The translations under genes were made by a program, and so were the position numbers. A stretch of DNA of 64,000 nt from Toxotes chatareus (Eukaryota > Chordata > Actinopteri > Toxotidae): NCBI GenBank assembly GCA_016801885.1, contig JAFBJY010000242.1, positions 1 through 64,000 of the forward strand. The letters run 5' to 3'. Position 1 is the first letter of the stretch. Every line of letters begins with the position of its first letter. Below are positions 12,240-24,964 of this stretch, piece by piece. The notes under the pieces were generated by a model, which did no database searches, was not told where the DNA came from, and saw only the letters and a program-made list of their open reading frames with translations.

Positions 12240-15200
12240 GAATTAACTGTTGTTGTATTGTAACATGTTCACCTCTGCTGAACACTTTATAATATAACAG
12301 GTCTTTAGGAGGGTCTACCCCACCCTAACCCAAACCCTCTGACAATGTTCCATCCAAACTTATTCTTCCTACTCTTCATATTGAAATGTTTATTGTAATA
12401 TTCATACATGTTGCATTGTTTATTCATCTGACAGCTAAATGAATGTGTGTTCCACTGGTTTCAGGCTCCAGAGCTCAGGAGATGTGAAAGTTTGGGTTGT
12501 AAATCACTCACATTAATGCAGACTGTGAGACTCAGAAACTGACATAATCAGAGCACTTTAAATCTTGAACTTATTCATCAGTTAATAAATGTATGTTATA
12601 ATTTTAAACATTAATTTAAAGGAAATGGGAAATTTATCAAACAAAAAAATTCTGTAGATATACTAAAAATTAGGTCAGAAAAAAACTAAAAAAATCATTC
12701 AAGAAAACATTGTAGTTTTGATTGGTATTTTCTGTCATTATACTGACATATGAACTGTGGCAAGAACATGTTGGGATGGAATATTGTCTGTAGACCCTCC
12801 TAAAGCCTTTTACCTCTGTCATGGAAGTTATGCCAGTTTGGTCTCAATAGACAGAATCATTAAATTTATAAATGTTTTAAATGGTTGAAATACTGAGCTA
12901 AATACTATGGGACTTATGTACTAAGATGCTCTAAACCCAGATACATAGTAAGGATAATTCTTTTTCTTTCTTTTTTTTTGACTGTAGAAGAAAATGAAAG
13001 TTTGAAGGAAGGAGTTGGAAAAAAGACTTACCAATTCTTTTTTTCTCTTTTAAAGGTTTTTAAAGAAAGTGCTATTAAATACTATTGAGAGTTCAATCTT
13101 ATATAAATACTACAAACAGTTAAACTTATCTCACCCACTAAAGAGAGCAGAAACTTATCTATATACTAAAATGAGTAAAAACTTATCTTAATACTAAAGA
13201 GAGTAAAAAGTTATCTACGTGTGTGTGTGTGTGGTACTCCCTGGCCTGTCTCTTCCTGGAGCCTCACATCTCTGGGTTGTATGCAGAGTCAGATATCCAG
13301 GACATGAAAAACTCCAGTGCATCAAAAACAGAGGGATGGTGAGCACCAGGCTGGGGGACGGGCCAGAGGGACAAGTGCATGATGTCATCCTGCTGAACGT
13401 GGGCCACAGGCTGTGGGAGGACTCTGGACTGGATCATTTTACAGAGACAGAGAGTGGAGGAGAAGGAAGGTCAGACTGGATCAGCTACACCCTTTAGACT
13501 GCTGCAGTAGCGTGGGACAAATGAGTGTGGTGACCACTGAGCTCGGATAAAATGCTTCTGACCAACACAAAGACAGGAGGCAGGTGAAAACCAACACTTG
13601 TCTATACATTTAGAGCACTGACCTCCTGCTGTACACAGAGGTGCTGTTACACGCAGCAAACGCCACATATTTAATGAGTGTGGCTGCTGCTCAGGACGAC
13701 AAACACTGACTCGCTTGATCGCCAGATGAGACCGAGTGCAGTTTACCACCTCGGCCAAACAATGAGCTGCTACAGCCCACTCCACAAAGCCCCCATTCAC
13801 AGCAACAGCCACGGAAATCACACACGTAACACTCCAGCACACACCTCCACTCCACACTTCCACCATCCACAGCTCTTATCAACATACAACCACTCCCACT
13901 GGTCTCTGAACAGCAGCCACTCATCAAACTTACTGATCACTTAGCATAAAGCACCGACCGAGGCCCAACCAAACGCATGCTCAGCACAACCGTTCAGCAT
14001 CATCCGGGCAGTGCATGAAGACCTGCAGGAGGACAACCAATCAGTGGGACGGCTGTCTGCAGGACAACCAGAGAAACTGAAGACAGGTGTTTCTGCTGCT
14101 CCCAGCAGAGGGACATAGGCCCAAATCAAGACTTTACAGGCAAAACCACATCTCAGCAACTTGGGGATATGATGTGACTGGCAGCCATGGCAACACTGGA
14201 CAGGACCAAGTTAAACTGACAGAAAATCTATTTTTTCCATCAATCTATCAATCCCTATCCCTATTTTTTTCCATCAATCCCTCACAGTTCACCTTCAGTA
14301 GTGACCATTTGTTCAGAATTAAAATCAAACTAGAAACAAATTTGAAATCAAAAGGAAAATAATGTACTCCAGCAAAAGTCCATTGTCTACACGTCTTTGT
14401 CTTTTCTTGAAGGTCATAACTGTGTGATTGTATTAGTATTGTATTAATAATTATTTTGTGTTTTTCAACTAATCATAAAACCACAGTTTTATGCCACATG
14501 TGCTCGTGAGTGTTGGTTTCCCTTCAATCATGAACATTTTACGCAATAACAATTAACAACAATTAACAATTACGCAATTTATGACAATTATGCTCATTTA
14601 AAAACATTAGGTATTAAAGCACTTAATCAAACTAAAGATAATGTTGAAAATCAGATTTCAAATCAGCACAAGCTCATAAGAAATCTAACAGGATTCATAT
14701 TTTTGCCCAGACAGTAAAAGAAAGTGTTAGTGTTAGTGTTACCCTGTTGGTGCCGGTGCTCATCTGGCTCCTGGTGGACTCTCTCCTCCAGCAGCTGTGG
14801 TCACGGAGGTGAGAAGGCACATCACACATCTGGAAGCATTAACACAGAGTTTAGGATGGATCTGTGCTTAACTCAACACAACTATATTTGACTCAACACT
14901 CAATAAATGTGTTACTCCCCTCAACCTGCTGAGCTCACTGATGTTTCCCTTCATTAGAAAAACATTTTTCTACTCTGTGTGGAAATGTGTGGAATTTTTT
15001 CTCTTTCCTTTCCTGATTTATCTGCTTATTTCTTTATTCATTGCTGTAATATCATATTAAAACATGACAGTACAGGAACAACGACAACATAAAAAGTCAT
15101 CACTTATACACTGGCCAATAAAATAATGAATATGGGTTCATCTACAGAAAAAAATGTATCTTTAAAAGCAGCAATTTACTGGAGGTGGAGGATGAATGCA

Positions 15201-15865
15201 AACCTGTGTAATATGCAAGATAAGATTTTTCCCTAAGAAGTTTAAACAAGCTAACACTGAATGTGTTTGCTTTAAAAGCAGATACAGGTTGACAGCTGGG
15301 CAGGGTTACTTCTGTCTGAACATTTCAGTCCAACCAAAGACTTTAATGTTTTATATTAAATATGTTACTGCACAAAATGGACGCTGCATTAAAGTCAATC
15401 TCTGAGGTTCTAGAACTTTCAACACCTCACTAAATTCAGTCGAGAAAAATGGGCTGAAAAAGGTAATTTAAATCATATTTAACTCCTTATAGTCTCACTT
15501 TTCCTATGATGAAAATGTCACTTGGTTGATCTGAAGTCGGGCTGCGTCGTTTTTTCAAAGCTAGCTTACTCGCTTTAGCAGAAATCGTCCACTGAAATCT
15601 TTCTCCTCCAAAGTCTCAGAGTGAAATGGTGGTTGAGGAACGAGTCTTTTGAATTTATAGGGTCTCCATAGCAACCACCTGCATACATCAGCGCCAAGGC
15701 CAAGAACCTAATCCTACCTGGACTGAAAGTCATTGATTTGATTCAAATTTGTATGTAGTTTCCCATAATATTCCCATTTACAGGCAACTATGTCTGTGTT
15801 TCACACATAAATTAAGCCATTAGCCTGTTTGTGGTTGTAATATTCCGGTTATGTATTCCAGAAAG
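12240..15865. other. Gene-poor intergenic sequence
   Basis: About 3.6 kb with no convincing coding region. A (GT)n run sits at about 13,219-13,233. Open frames at 13,219-13,497 (+), 13,471-13,866 (-) and 14,087-14,362 (+) lack recognisable domains and look random in composition. Short A/T homopolymers are common. I see no RNA gene. Confidence 0.5.
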
Positions 15866-15870
15866 TTAGG

Positions 15871-16095
15871 CTGCCTGGTTAGCTCAGTTGGTAGAGCATG
15901 AGACTCAACCTCTCAGGATCGTGGGTTTGAATCCCACTCCGGGTGGCACCACCTCCCATGGGCTCACCACCCGTGGAGGTGCCATAGGACTTTGGTGCAT
16001 TGTGAATTGGGCGGGCTGCCCCCGCGACCTGGGCCTGGACCCAGATAAGTGGCAGATGAAGACATGACATGTTGAAATTTAATTCAATAAAGTAA
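15871..16095 (+). mobile_element. tRNA-Lys-derived SINE with a Rex3-like tail
   Basis: The head (15,871-15,950) is tRNA-like: A box TAGCTCAGTTGGTAGAGCAT and B box GTGGGTTTGAATCCCAC, closest to tRNA-Lys as I recall it. The anticodon loop is altered and the acceptor stem does not pair well, so it is not a working tRNA. The body runs to about 16,020. The 3' part (GCTGCCCCCGCGACC... CCAGATAAGTGGCAGATGA) closely resembles the 3' end of the Rex3 LINE at 35,985-36,030. That is the usual arrangement for a SINE mobilised by a partner LINE. An A-rich AATAAAGTAAATTAATA end follows. Confidence 0.75.
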
Positions 16096-16099
16096 ATTA

Positions 16100-16495
16100 A
16101 TATTATGCTCATGAATTTGTCTAAATGCTTCTTTTTAAATAAATAAGTTTAATAAAACCTCATTACATTAAAAAATGTTGTATGTGCTTTTCAGCAAATG
16201 ATCATGACATCTATTTTTATAGCAAGACATAATGCAAATAAATTTTTTTTTGCTTTGCATCAACAAACGCTATTGATTTGCTCTAAAACATGAAGGAAAG
16301 AAAAAAGTGGTGTGGAGCTTTGTATGAAGAAAACTATGGATTTGACTTCAACAAGGAATAAAATGATGCTGAGCTTGTGTAACACAACAGATTGTGGAGG
16401 ATACTTTTGTTACATTACTGTGTGAATTTACAGCAACCATAGCAGCTCATGCAGAGGCACATTAAAGGCTTTACCATGCACAATGACTGTAACCT
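16100..16495. other. No gene seen
   Basis: About 400 bp of AT-rich sequence between the SINE and a Rex3 fragment. Confidence 0.5.
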
Positions 16496-16998
16496 TGATC
16501 TTCATCTTCATTCGCTTATCCGGGGCTGGGTGGCGGGGGCAGCAGTCTAAGCAGGGACGTCCAGACTTCCCCCTCTCTGGACACTGCTTCCAGCTCTTCC
16601 GAGACAGAGACATAGTGTGTCCTAGGTCTTCCCCGGGGCCTCCTCCTGGTGGGACATGCCCGGAACACCTCCCCAGGGAGGCGTTCAGGGGGCATCCTAA
16701 ATAGATCCCCGAGTCACCTCAGCTGGCTCCTTTCGATGTGGAGGAGCAGCGGCTGTACTCTGAGCTCCTCCCTGATGACTGAAACTAATTTCGGCCGCTT
16801 GTATCCAAGATCTTGTCTGTGTGTTTCGGTCATGACCCAAAGCTCATGCCCACAGGTGAGAGTATAGGAACGTAGAGTGACCGGTAAATTGAGAGCTTCG
16901 CCTTTCGGCTCAGCTCCTTCTTTGCCAGGACGGACCAGTACATCAACTGCATTACTGCGGAAGCTGCACCGATCTACCTCACTCTCACGCTTCATCCT
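16496..16998 (-). mobile_element. Rex3: Rex3 (RTE-clade LINE) 3' fragment
   Basis: The minus strand of this 500-bp piece matches the last part of the Rex3 copy at 35,470-36,030. It has the end of ORF2 (MKRESEVDR... RVQPLLLHIERSQLR), the long GC-rich C-terminal region, and the terminal CCCCGGATAAGCGAATGAAG with an imperfect GATGAA tail. It is 5'-truncated and carries frameshifts, so it is a dead copy. Confidence 0.8.
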
Positions 16999-16999
16999 T

Positions 17000-18440
17000 C
17001 CCTGACTGTAACTCTGACTAAAATACCTGAGGCTGTGATGTTCCTGGTAAGTTTATCCTGTAAAGAAGATCAAGGGAGATCATGGCTGGATAAAGTCTCT
17101 CTGGGCAGTGGGGGCAAAAATGATGTGTGGCCCAACCTGAGTCCTCTTTGCCTCACTCTATATGTCCTACACCAACTAGTGATCTTATGATGGAAAACTA
17201 CAAAGCCCCAGGTTTGATGTGTGTTAGTTTAAGATCATTACAAAAAAGAGATAGAGAGGCTCTCTCTCATCATTTCATTTGATATTTATAAAACTGAGAC
17301 ACACATTTCAAAACAAGGGGGTTAGTACCCACTCTGTTTTGCTGTTTCAGTCGTTCTTTCTCATCTTTTCTTGTAAACCTTCATTTTTGCTTCCTCTGAG
17401 TTAAAAGCCAACACCTGGAAGTCACTTTTTAGTGCCTCACTGATCTGAAACTAGGACAATAAAAACATAAGCCGATTATTTAGGATTAATTCATACAAAA
17501 GTCAGTTATCACCATGGGTCTAAAAAGCTACAGTGACAGATGCAAATAATGAGTGGACCATACAGAAAAACATGTATTTCTATCACATTAACCTGTAGCT
17601 CTTTCTTTCCAACACTGATGCATATCATATCATATCATATCACATCATATCATATCATATCATATCAGTACAGGTGAGTGATGTCTGTCGCGTTCAACAA
17701 CATGATACTAGGAAGTCAAAGTAGAAGCACTGGGATCTAAAATCATTCTGGGATGGATGTGACTTCTCTCTGTTAGTTTCTACAACACAGTGTGGTACAC
17801 CACAAAATTGGGGTACTGTTGTGCCCAGGTTCAGCTAATGGGGGAACTTCCGCCCGTACTCCAGAAGCTACCTGAATGACCCCGAGAGAAATCCGTCTCT
17901 TTTGTGCTGCTTATGTTATTCCTGTATTTACAGATAAAATGTATCAGTTTCAATTTGGAAGAGCTGTGCTTAATGAGGGTTACATACCTGAATATTATTT
18001 GAATATTTTAACGAACATTAAGAACCGGAGAAATTTTCGCCTGAGTTGAGGCAGTAGGTTCAGAGCCTGCCTTGCCTTGCAGGCAGGCCGTTAATGTTTT
18101 GTAATGTATTTTTTTTGCACACTATTTTGATTTTGTCTCATGTTTATGAAAAAAACTGTTGTTAGTTGTGCTAATGTGTTCATTTGTTTTGAAATAAATA
18201 ATTAAATGTTAAATGTTTATTTAAAAAAATGCTTTTTTGCTGCTCACGTTATTCCTGTATTTACAGGACGCTATATTGTTGCTGAGGTACCAGTCTTGGG
18301 ACCCGTAACATTAAGCTTCTGAACATCTACCACAACATCCCTAATTCAGTTTCCACCTGATTTCCTGTCATCTCTCTACTGTCCATAATAAAGGCATAAA
18401 AAACGAAATCACATAAAGATATACTCACATTCCCATTTAC
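17000..18440. other. Intergenic, with a direct repeat
   Basis: No coding region seen. A near-identical piece, TTATTCCTGTATTTACAG, occurs at about 17,915 and again at about 18,250 in similar context (TGCTGCT before it). That may mark the ends of a small repeat or a degraded LTR pair. Confidence 0.4.
17622..17668. repeat. (CATAT)n microsatellite
   Basis: About nine CATAT pentamers with one C substitution, ending in ATCAGTACAGG. Confidence 0.9.
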
Positions 18441-18444
18441 ACAT

Positions 18445-19640
18445 TCAAAGCACTGGTGTTTGATCTAATTCTTCCTGCTGTCCACACTGGCTGCCAGGAG
18501 ATCCCTTCTTTAAACAATTTATGTGGAAATGATAGGCCACAAAATCCACAGTCCCATTTCTGTGCAAATAGTAATTCCAAAATTCATCAGCATTGTTAAA
18601 CAAAATCAAGTGGGTATCTTCAAATGTTTGAGTTTCCTCTCTGTGTTGCCATCTCTCCACCACAGCTTTGCAAGGAAACATTAGGTGTAGAAACACAAAG
18701 AGGGGAATTTTGGAAATAAAAATACCTGGAAGTGATGTGGCTTGTTCAGGCTGGATGGGTGAACCCCGTCAAGGGCCAGTTGAAGCAGAGTTCAGGTCCA
18801 GCTGAGGCCCCACACCTTCTTCTTGCAGTCTTTTAGTCTTCAGTAACAATTCTAAGTTTTTCAGATCTTAGTCAGAGTAAATGCACAGAGTCAATCAAAC
18901 ACAGGATATCAGAGAAGTTGAGTCCAGGATGCTTTATTCCTCCAGCACAGAGGTCAGAAGCATGAGAAGTCATGCAGGAACACAGGAACAACTGAATTTC
19001 ACCAAGTGTACATCACCTTTTATATGGCGGGCTGCACCTGTTTTGAAGGACAAGTCTGGGCGTGTTATTACATGTTTGGGCATGTCCAATTCCATTTTCA
19101 TTGATCAAGGTCAGCCAGTTTTATTGGAGTCAGGAGTTATCACATCTACTTTTGTCTCTTCAAATACACTCCAGGGCTGATTTTTACAGGTGTCTTTTCT
19201 ACCCCGCACGAGTTGTAGGCGCCACCTGTTAACTACGCCTTGGCCCTAAGTCATTATCTATTGGTGTCAGGGAGTTTCCTTGTTCATTTTTTAAAAATTG
19301 TCCAAGCCAATCTCATCTCAGTTTTACTCCTGCAAAAACTGTCCAAGGCAATCTCATCTCAGTTTTACTCCTACAACCTTTAATAATAGTTCTTTCAAGG
19401 TTCAGTAGTGCTAGACAAAGAGTGATACACAAACAGCAGGTGTCTGATCTGGCAGGGAGAAACAGCAGGTGTCTGACCTGGCAGGGAGTGATACACAAAC
19501 AGCTGGTGTCTGACCTGGTAAACACCCTGCGGATATCCCCGTAAATCCCCATATTTCAGTGCACACAGTGAAACAAAGTATAGATAGGTAGAGCATGAAC
19601 AAGTCTGCAACAAACAACTCAAGACCCCATCACCACAGAA
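18445..19640. other. Unassigned repeat-like sequence with local direct repeats
   Basis: A minus-strand open frame at 18,696-18,445 (83 codons) has no domain I know. Downstream, a stretch near 19,307-19,378 is duplicated in tandem (AATCTCATCTCAGTTTTACT twice). At about 19,430-19,515 a short unit containing CAGGTGTCTGACCTGGCAGG is repeated three times. TTTATATGGC near 19,018 looks like a TATA element. The pattern suggests an LTR-like or other dispersed repeat, but I could not fix its ends. Confidence 0.3.
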
Positions 19641-19654
19641 GATAGAAACTTGAT

Positions 19655-20440
19655 CTACTCAGACTGTTGAAGCCTCATGTTTGCTTCCTTTCAACTCTGG
19701 AAGTCAACTTTTCCACAGGACAGGGACTGTGGATTTTATGCTCCATCATTTCCATTAGAATTTCTTTAGAAAGGATCTTGTTGCAGACAGTACAGACTTC
19801 CTAGAAATCCTTTCTTTTAACACACACTACAGTGCATCACACCAAAACAAAGTTAAGAAGTTGAGCAACCATGAGAATATCTCACAGTCATCATCAGCAT
19901 AAAAAAAAACTCAACATTGTCCATGAATGATAAGCACACAATCAAACCACTGGGCTTATGGGTATGATTACTTGTCGTACCAATTTCACAAACATATCAT
20001 TTGGACAAAACATTAAAAAAAAATTACTTCTAAACTAGACACGGACATGAACTACTAACATGTACTGACTTACTGAAAACCTTGGAGCTGATCTGGACTT
20101 TCCTGTAGTTTCCTCTTGTCCTTGTAACAGCAGTAGCTCCTCCCTTCCTTGGTAATAATTGTGCAGAAATATCTGAGTGCTTCTTTCTTCCTAAATCATG
20201 AGCAAGTCCTATCCAGTCCAACTGTTTCTGCTCCTGTCTGACTTCTGAACTTGTCTCTGGCTGTGTGTCCACTTATTGCAGCCTGTGACATCAGGCTATA
20301 GAGTGTTGATACATCAAAGGCATCAAAGGACAAACACACACACACATATTAGTACTTATGTCTTTGTGAGGACACTTGCTGACATAATGCATTCCCTAGC
20401 CCTTACCCTAACCCTAACCAAAACCCAATTCTCGTCCTAA
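19655..20440. repeat. Duplicated segment, copy A (exon-like block inside)
   Basis: This ~800-bp segment recurs in the same orientation at about 24,965-25,790 and partially inverted at about 33,020-33,250. On the minus strand it holds a conserved block (20,270-20,075) encoding TQPETSSEVRQEQKQLDW and RKGGATAVTRTRGNYRKVQ. An AG precedes the block and CAGTAAGT follows it, so it may be an exon. It ends near a CACACA run and CCTAACCCTAACC. I do not recognise the protein. Confidence 0.65.
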
Positions 20441-22700
20441 CCCTGAAACCAAGTCTAAACCCTCAAACAGCAACATGAACACAGATAGAAACACTGCAGA
20501 GCTGCTTTGGATGGTTTAACAGGTAGAGATCATCAAATAATGGAATGACCTGATACCTTCATCTGTATCCATAAACACATGGAGGAAATCTCCCAAACAC
20601 AAACTTAACCACAATGTGATTCACAGGTAACAAACACAGTTGCGTGTAAACTCTCACAGCACCATAAAAATAAGTCATTGTTTTAGGATCTGAAGAAGAA
20701 GATCCAGGATGAAGGAGATCAGGAGACAGGAGCCCCCAACAACAGAGAGAGAAATAAAAGAAATACAATTAAAACACAAACTTACAAACAGATGAAGAAT
20801 CACCTTAAAGTCATTGTAGTAAACAAAGAAAGTTTTGTTTCTGGACCCAGACTGAGAAAATACCAGTAACTGAAAATAATGATGAAATAATGTTGGAGGA
20901 AGAAAATGCTTCCTCCTTTCATCCAGCCTGGTTATTTTACAGCTTCTGCTCCCAGAACATGATGATATAGTGTCAGCTTTAACTTTCACCATCAGCTTCC
21001 TACTTGATTCAGGTGACAGGTGTAACTGTTATCTCAGTGTGATGCAGAGAAGAGACCAACATACAGCAGGACTCTGTGGATTTAAGGTCTAACAGCACAA
21101 GATAAGTTGAACGAGATCTAAAAGAAACATGAGTCAAAATGATTCTCTGTGCAGCAGCTGATCTGTTGCAGAAACAACTAAAACTGTCTGTGGCAATGGA
21201 GAGATAGTGAATATCACTCCTCACTTTCAGTAAAGAGGTGAAGACAGAAAATAATATCTACTGCAAAGTCACAGGAAAACCAGAGTGTGAGGAAAGAGCA
21301 CATTACTGTATTGATGAAAAAACAAAGATCTGATGGACAAAAACTCTTCTCAAAGTCGGAATGTAGGTGGTGCAAAGCACAGAGAGCAGAGAGAGATGAA
21401 GAACCCTCTGAAACCAGTCCCGGAGTCCTTGAAGGAGGACTTATTATGGACTGACAGGAGACAGAAAGACACTTTACACTCATTTCTACCAGCAGTCAGC
21501 AGACAAACACTCATGAGAGCACCTTTACACCTCACTGTGACAAAAGAGACACAGCCCAGTTCAGCCTCTGCACAGCTCTGAAGGACAAACACTGCTGTGA
21601 CTGTATTTAAGAGGCAACATACTGTGATTCACATTAACAACTGACAATCATATCACTAATAAAACATTAAATTCAATACCTAATTAAAAAGCCAACAGGA
21701 GAACGCTGTTTCTTTTACAGGCTGTTGGTATAAGATTTGAAGGAGAACAATGATTTGCGACCTTAAGTGAGATTAGTTTCATCGTGAGCTCATTATCAAT
21801 CTATCAAGGATGAAGCAGCGTTTTGTATTTTTAGCTAAGAAGTTTTTGGCCACAATCCCAGTTGTCATTTAAAGCACAGACTCATCACTCTGCCTCCACA
21901 AAGGCTCTAATCTAGTCACAAACTGCTTCACAGTCAAAAGAGAGAAACAAATAAATAAAACAATAAGAACAGCAGATAAAATACAAGAGAGGAGCAGATA
22001 TAGAACACAAGTGTAAACAGAAAATACTACGTTACCTATAAACCCGTCTGAACAGATGGATTTGTACCTGCTTTGTGAAAGAGTCCACAGAGTCCACACA
22101 CCTCAGACTTACTGGGAGATTATTCCAAAGTTTAGAGGCTGCAAACTGGAAAGCACAATCTTCCTGAGTCTTAAAACATGTCCGAGGTACATTTAGAAAG
22201 TCCTGACCTAAGAGATCAGCTCATGGTGTGGGGTGCAGAAGGTCCATGGTATACTGTGGAGCCTGGACATGTAACAGTCACTTCTGCACAATGAACTTCA
22301 GTGATGGTTTAGGAATTCAATTTTTTGAAGTCAGCACATTATACAGGGACAGTGATACACCTGGATGTGTTTCATCCAAAATAAAAATACTACCTTCTTC
22401 AACTAATACTGTATGTCAGCTTTCAGGGAGTCTGAAGACGCCAACCACCAACAGTGTGAGCTGCACACTGAAAGTGATATTTCAGTGTTAGAGATAGAAA
22501 TAGGATTTTCCATTGTGTTGATTGTAGTCACATCAAGTCATGATATGAATGGTCACTAACACTCAAACTGTGCTGGAACAGTGGAAAAAAGTGTTTTTCC
22601 ACTTTACTGCACAGCAAATGAAGTTGTTGATCTGAGTGTGGCGAAGCGAGGAGATGAGATAGATGATAATGGGGATTGTAGCAGATAGCGGATGGTGTCA
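20441..22700. other. Intergenic, no firm gene
   Basis: Several short minus-strand open frames (20,992-20,675; 21,483-21,214; 22,099-21,869) contain hydrophobic stretches such as VGGSCLLISFILDLLLQIL. That could be a membrane-spanning exon of a receptor-like gene, but I cannot join them into a gene. Confidence 0.35.
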
Positions 22701-24150
22701 ATCACTACAACACCCAACTAAGAGCAACCTACGAAGCCAGACAACGCCACCTTGGGAATTTCGCCCATGGAAATCGTTTTAGTCAACTGTACCAACTCCA
22801 AGGCACCTGGCAACTCCTAGGTTCGTTTTACAACGGGCAGAGACGTGGTTCCAGAGCAATAATCAATATACTTTATTTCAAAATAACTTCAGTATGTCTT
22901 TAAACATTATAAAAGAGCATTCACACACACCGGGGACGTGAGGGGAAAGGGGGGAGACCCTATCAGGGCTGAGGCTTACCAGGGGGCCAGCTCGAGGAGA
23001 GGGGTGAGGGATCCCAAATAATATACAAAAATGATCACCCCAGCCACACGTGACAGCCACACACACCCACGCACACGTAGTGAAAGGAACCCAGGACCAG
23101 GGGAGGCACATGACACAGGAAAGAGGGGGAAACCACCACCCGGCACCACCACCGCCACCACCTTCGGCTCTCAGCCACTGAAAAGGGGACAAGGAAATAA
23201 AATTAGTGGAAAACACAGGAAAACAAATAGAAAAAAGAAAACAATAAATCAATGCTTACAAATTAATCAGAGCACTAAGAATATCAGTAAGTAAACATAA
23301 CGTAAAATTCTTGTCACAAGCAAAAGAAACAGTCAAGAAAAAAAAAAAAAAAAAAAAATCTAGCACAGGACCTAGTTAAACACATTTAATAAACCAAATA
23401 ACCTAACCTAACAGAAATAAAGCTATAAAAAAAACAAAATAATCAAAACAATAACCCAAAACCCATTCTAACTACATGCAACAAAGGAAATGGGGGCATT
23501 AAATAAAGAGCAACCCCACCGTGCATTCATTCAATTTTTAAAAGTCCAGGCCCAAGGCGAAGGAAACTGCCCATTTAATACTCGTGTAGGTAGGGGGTGA
23601 TTGCATTGTCCACCTGCGCAGCCCGACAGCGGCAACACCGGAGCGACCGGCAGAACCGCAGCGGAGAACCGCGGCAGAAACATCCCGGTAAGGTAGAACA
23701 AGGCAAAGCAGCAGTATTTGTTCTCCGTGCAGGACAAAGCAGCTGGCAAATAATTCTCGATCAGGCTACGTGTGATCACCTGAGGGAGAGAGAAGCTGAG
23801 CGTGTCCACTCAGCAACAGTGGATGCTAGCAGCAACCTGCGGCTAATTTGCAGCACTGGGAATGAACCCACGAGCCGCGCACGTCTGTGGAGGATCGGCA
23901 GTTCGGCGTCTGCGCCAGCGACGACAAGGCGGAAAGAAGCAGACGACCAGGAAGTGGGCCTCGGAGCCAGGAGCAAGAGATGGTCAAGATGGCCACAGCA
24001 CCCTTTTATAGAGTGCCCTCATGTGGTGATAGGCTAACGAGGACCGAGGCAAGCACTGATAACTACAATCAATATTCCTACAACTTTTCCCAGTTAAGCA
24101 GGAAAAGTTTGGTTTGCATTATCAGTAACATAACACAGCTCTGATATGGC
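22700..24150 (-). other. Unassigned repeat-like transcription unit
   Basis: The segment is more GC-rich than its surroundings. On the minus strand a CTATAAAAGGG TATA box lies at about 24,002-24,012 and an AATAAA-type signal at about 22,870. Between them are open frames of odd composition (23,976-23,531) with no recognised domain. A 21-base A run (23,338-23,358) interrupts it. It could be a solo LTR or a non-autonomous element. Confidence 0.3.
23338..23358. repeat. A(21) homopolymer
   Basis: An uninterrupted run of A within the unassigned repeat-like unit. Confidence 0.9.
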
Positions 24151-24389
24151 TGTAATTGATCAGTAAACAGTGACATAAGGCTGATATCCCAAAGTACAAA
24201 CAAGAGCACAGGAGTGAGACTAAACTCCAAACTGTAGAGACTGAGGTAGAAGCTGCAAAAGTCCTGAGAGCTGAAAACAGAGAGACGTTTTAGAACAGAG
24301 CTTTCTCTCTAATCTTCAGCATAGATACACAAGTTTAGCTACTGAAGACACAGCTAAGGAGAGGAGAATGTTAAGAGTTGGCAATGGCC

Positions 24390-24905
24390 GGCTGTGTTAC
24401 CAAGCCGGGTCACAGCAGCAGTGCAGCCATCCCCTACTACCCTGGAAAATTGTGTTCCCAGAATGCAGGTTTACTTGTGGTTCCTAAAGTCTCCAATAGA
24501 GAGAATGAGAGGCAGAGCCCTCAGATATCAGGCTCCTCTACTGTGGAACCATCTACTAGTTTGGGTCTTGGAGGCAGACGCCCTCTCCATGTTTAAGAGG
24601 AGGCTTAAAACTTTCCCTTTTGATGAACCTTATAGTCAGGGCTGAGTAAGGCTTTCCTGAATGAGCCACTAGTTATGCTGCTATAGGTCTACACTGCTGG
24701 AAGACTTCCCATGATGCACTGATTTCTCTCTCCTCCTCTCCCTCTCCATCTGTACACATTCATATCCCATTAATGTATGTTACTAACTTGGCTTCTTCTC
24801 TCTCCCATGGTGTTGTGCTTTCTCGTCTCTGCAGTTACTTCCACCTCCAGAGCTGCAGAGTCTGGATCTGTGGCTGCAGGCAAACTACTGTTCCACATGC
24901 AAAGC
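24390..24905 (+). mobile_element. L2-type LINE 3' fragment
   Basis: The plus strand matches, with many differences, the ORF2 C-terminal end and 3' UTR of the LINE at the left edge (compare 947-1,156 on the minus strand). Both have CCCAGAATGCAGGTTT, a CTGTGGAACC/CTATGGAACC block and a TTAAAAC(T/C)TT block. It then continues into 3' UTR sequence. It has neither the RT domain nor the pentamer tail, so it is a remnant. Confidence 0.65.
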
Positions 24906-24964
24906 ACTGGTGGTTGACCTTCAACATAAATGATAAAAAAGACTTGGAGGACGCCTGTTTCAAC

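Noticed and set aside
13219..13497. Small secreted protein on the plus strand
   Set aside because: Begins in a GT microsatellite, has no domain, and no supporting splice or polyadenylation context.
15871..15950. Functional tRNA-Lys gene
   Set aside because: A and B boxes are good, but the anticodon loop is altered and the acceptor stem does not pair. It continues into a SINE body and Rex3-like tail.
20395..20430. Interstitial telomere repeat
   Set aside because: Only two or three imperfect CCCTAA units, and the sequence is part of the tail of duplicated segment A.
20675..20992. Immunoglobulin-superfamily receptor with a membrane exon
   Set aside because: A hydrophobic stretch exists, but there are no Ig-type cysteines or consistent exon joins, so I did not call a gene.
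22878..23252. Protein of 124 aa on the minus strand
   Set aside because: Pro/Trp/Cys-rich low-complexity translation of a repeat-like stretch, with no domain and no homology that I can recall.
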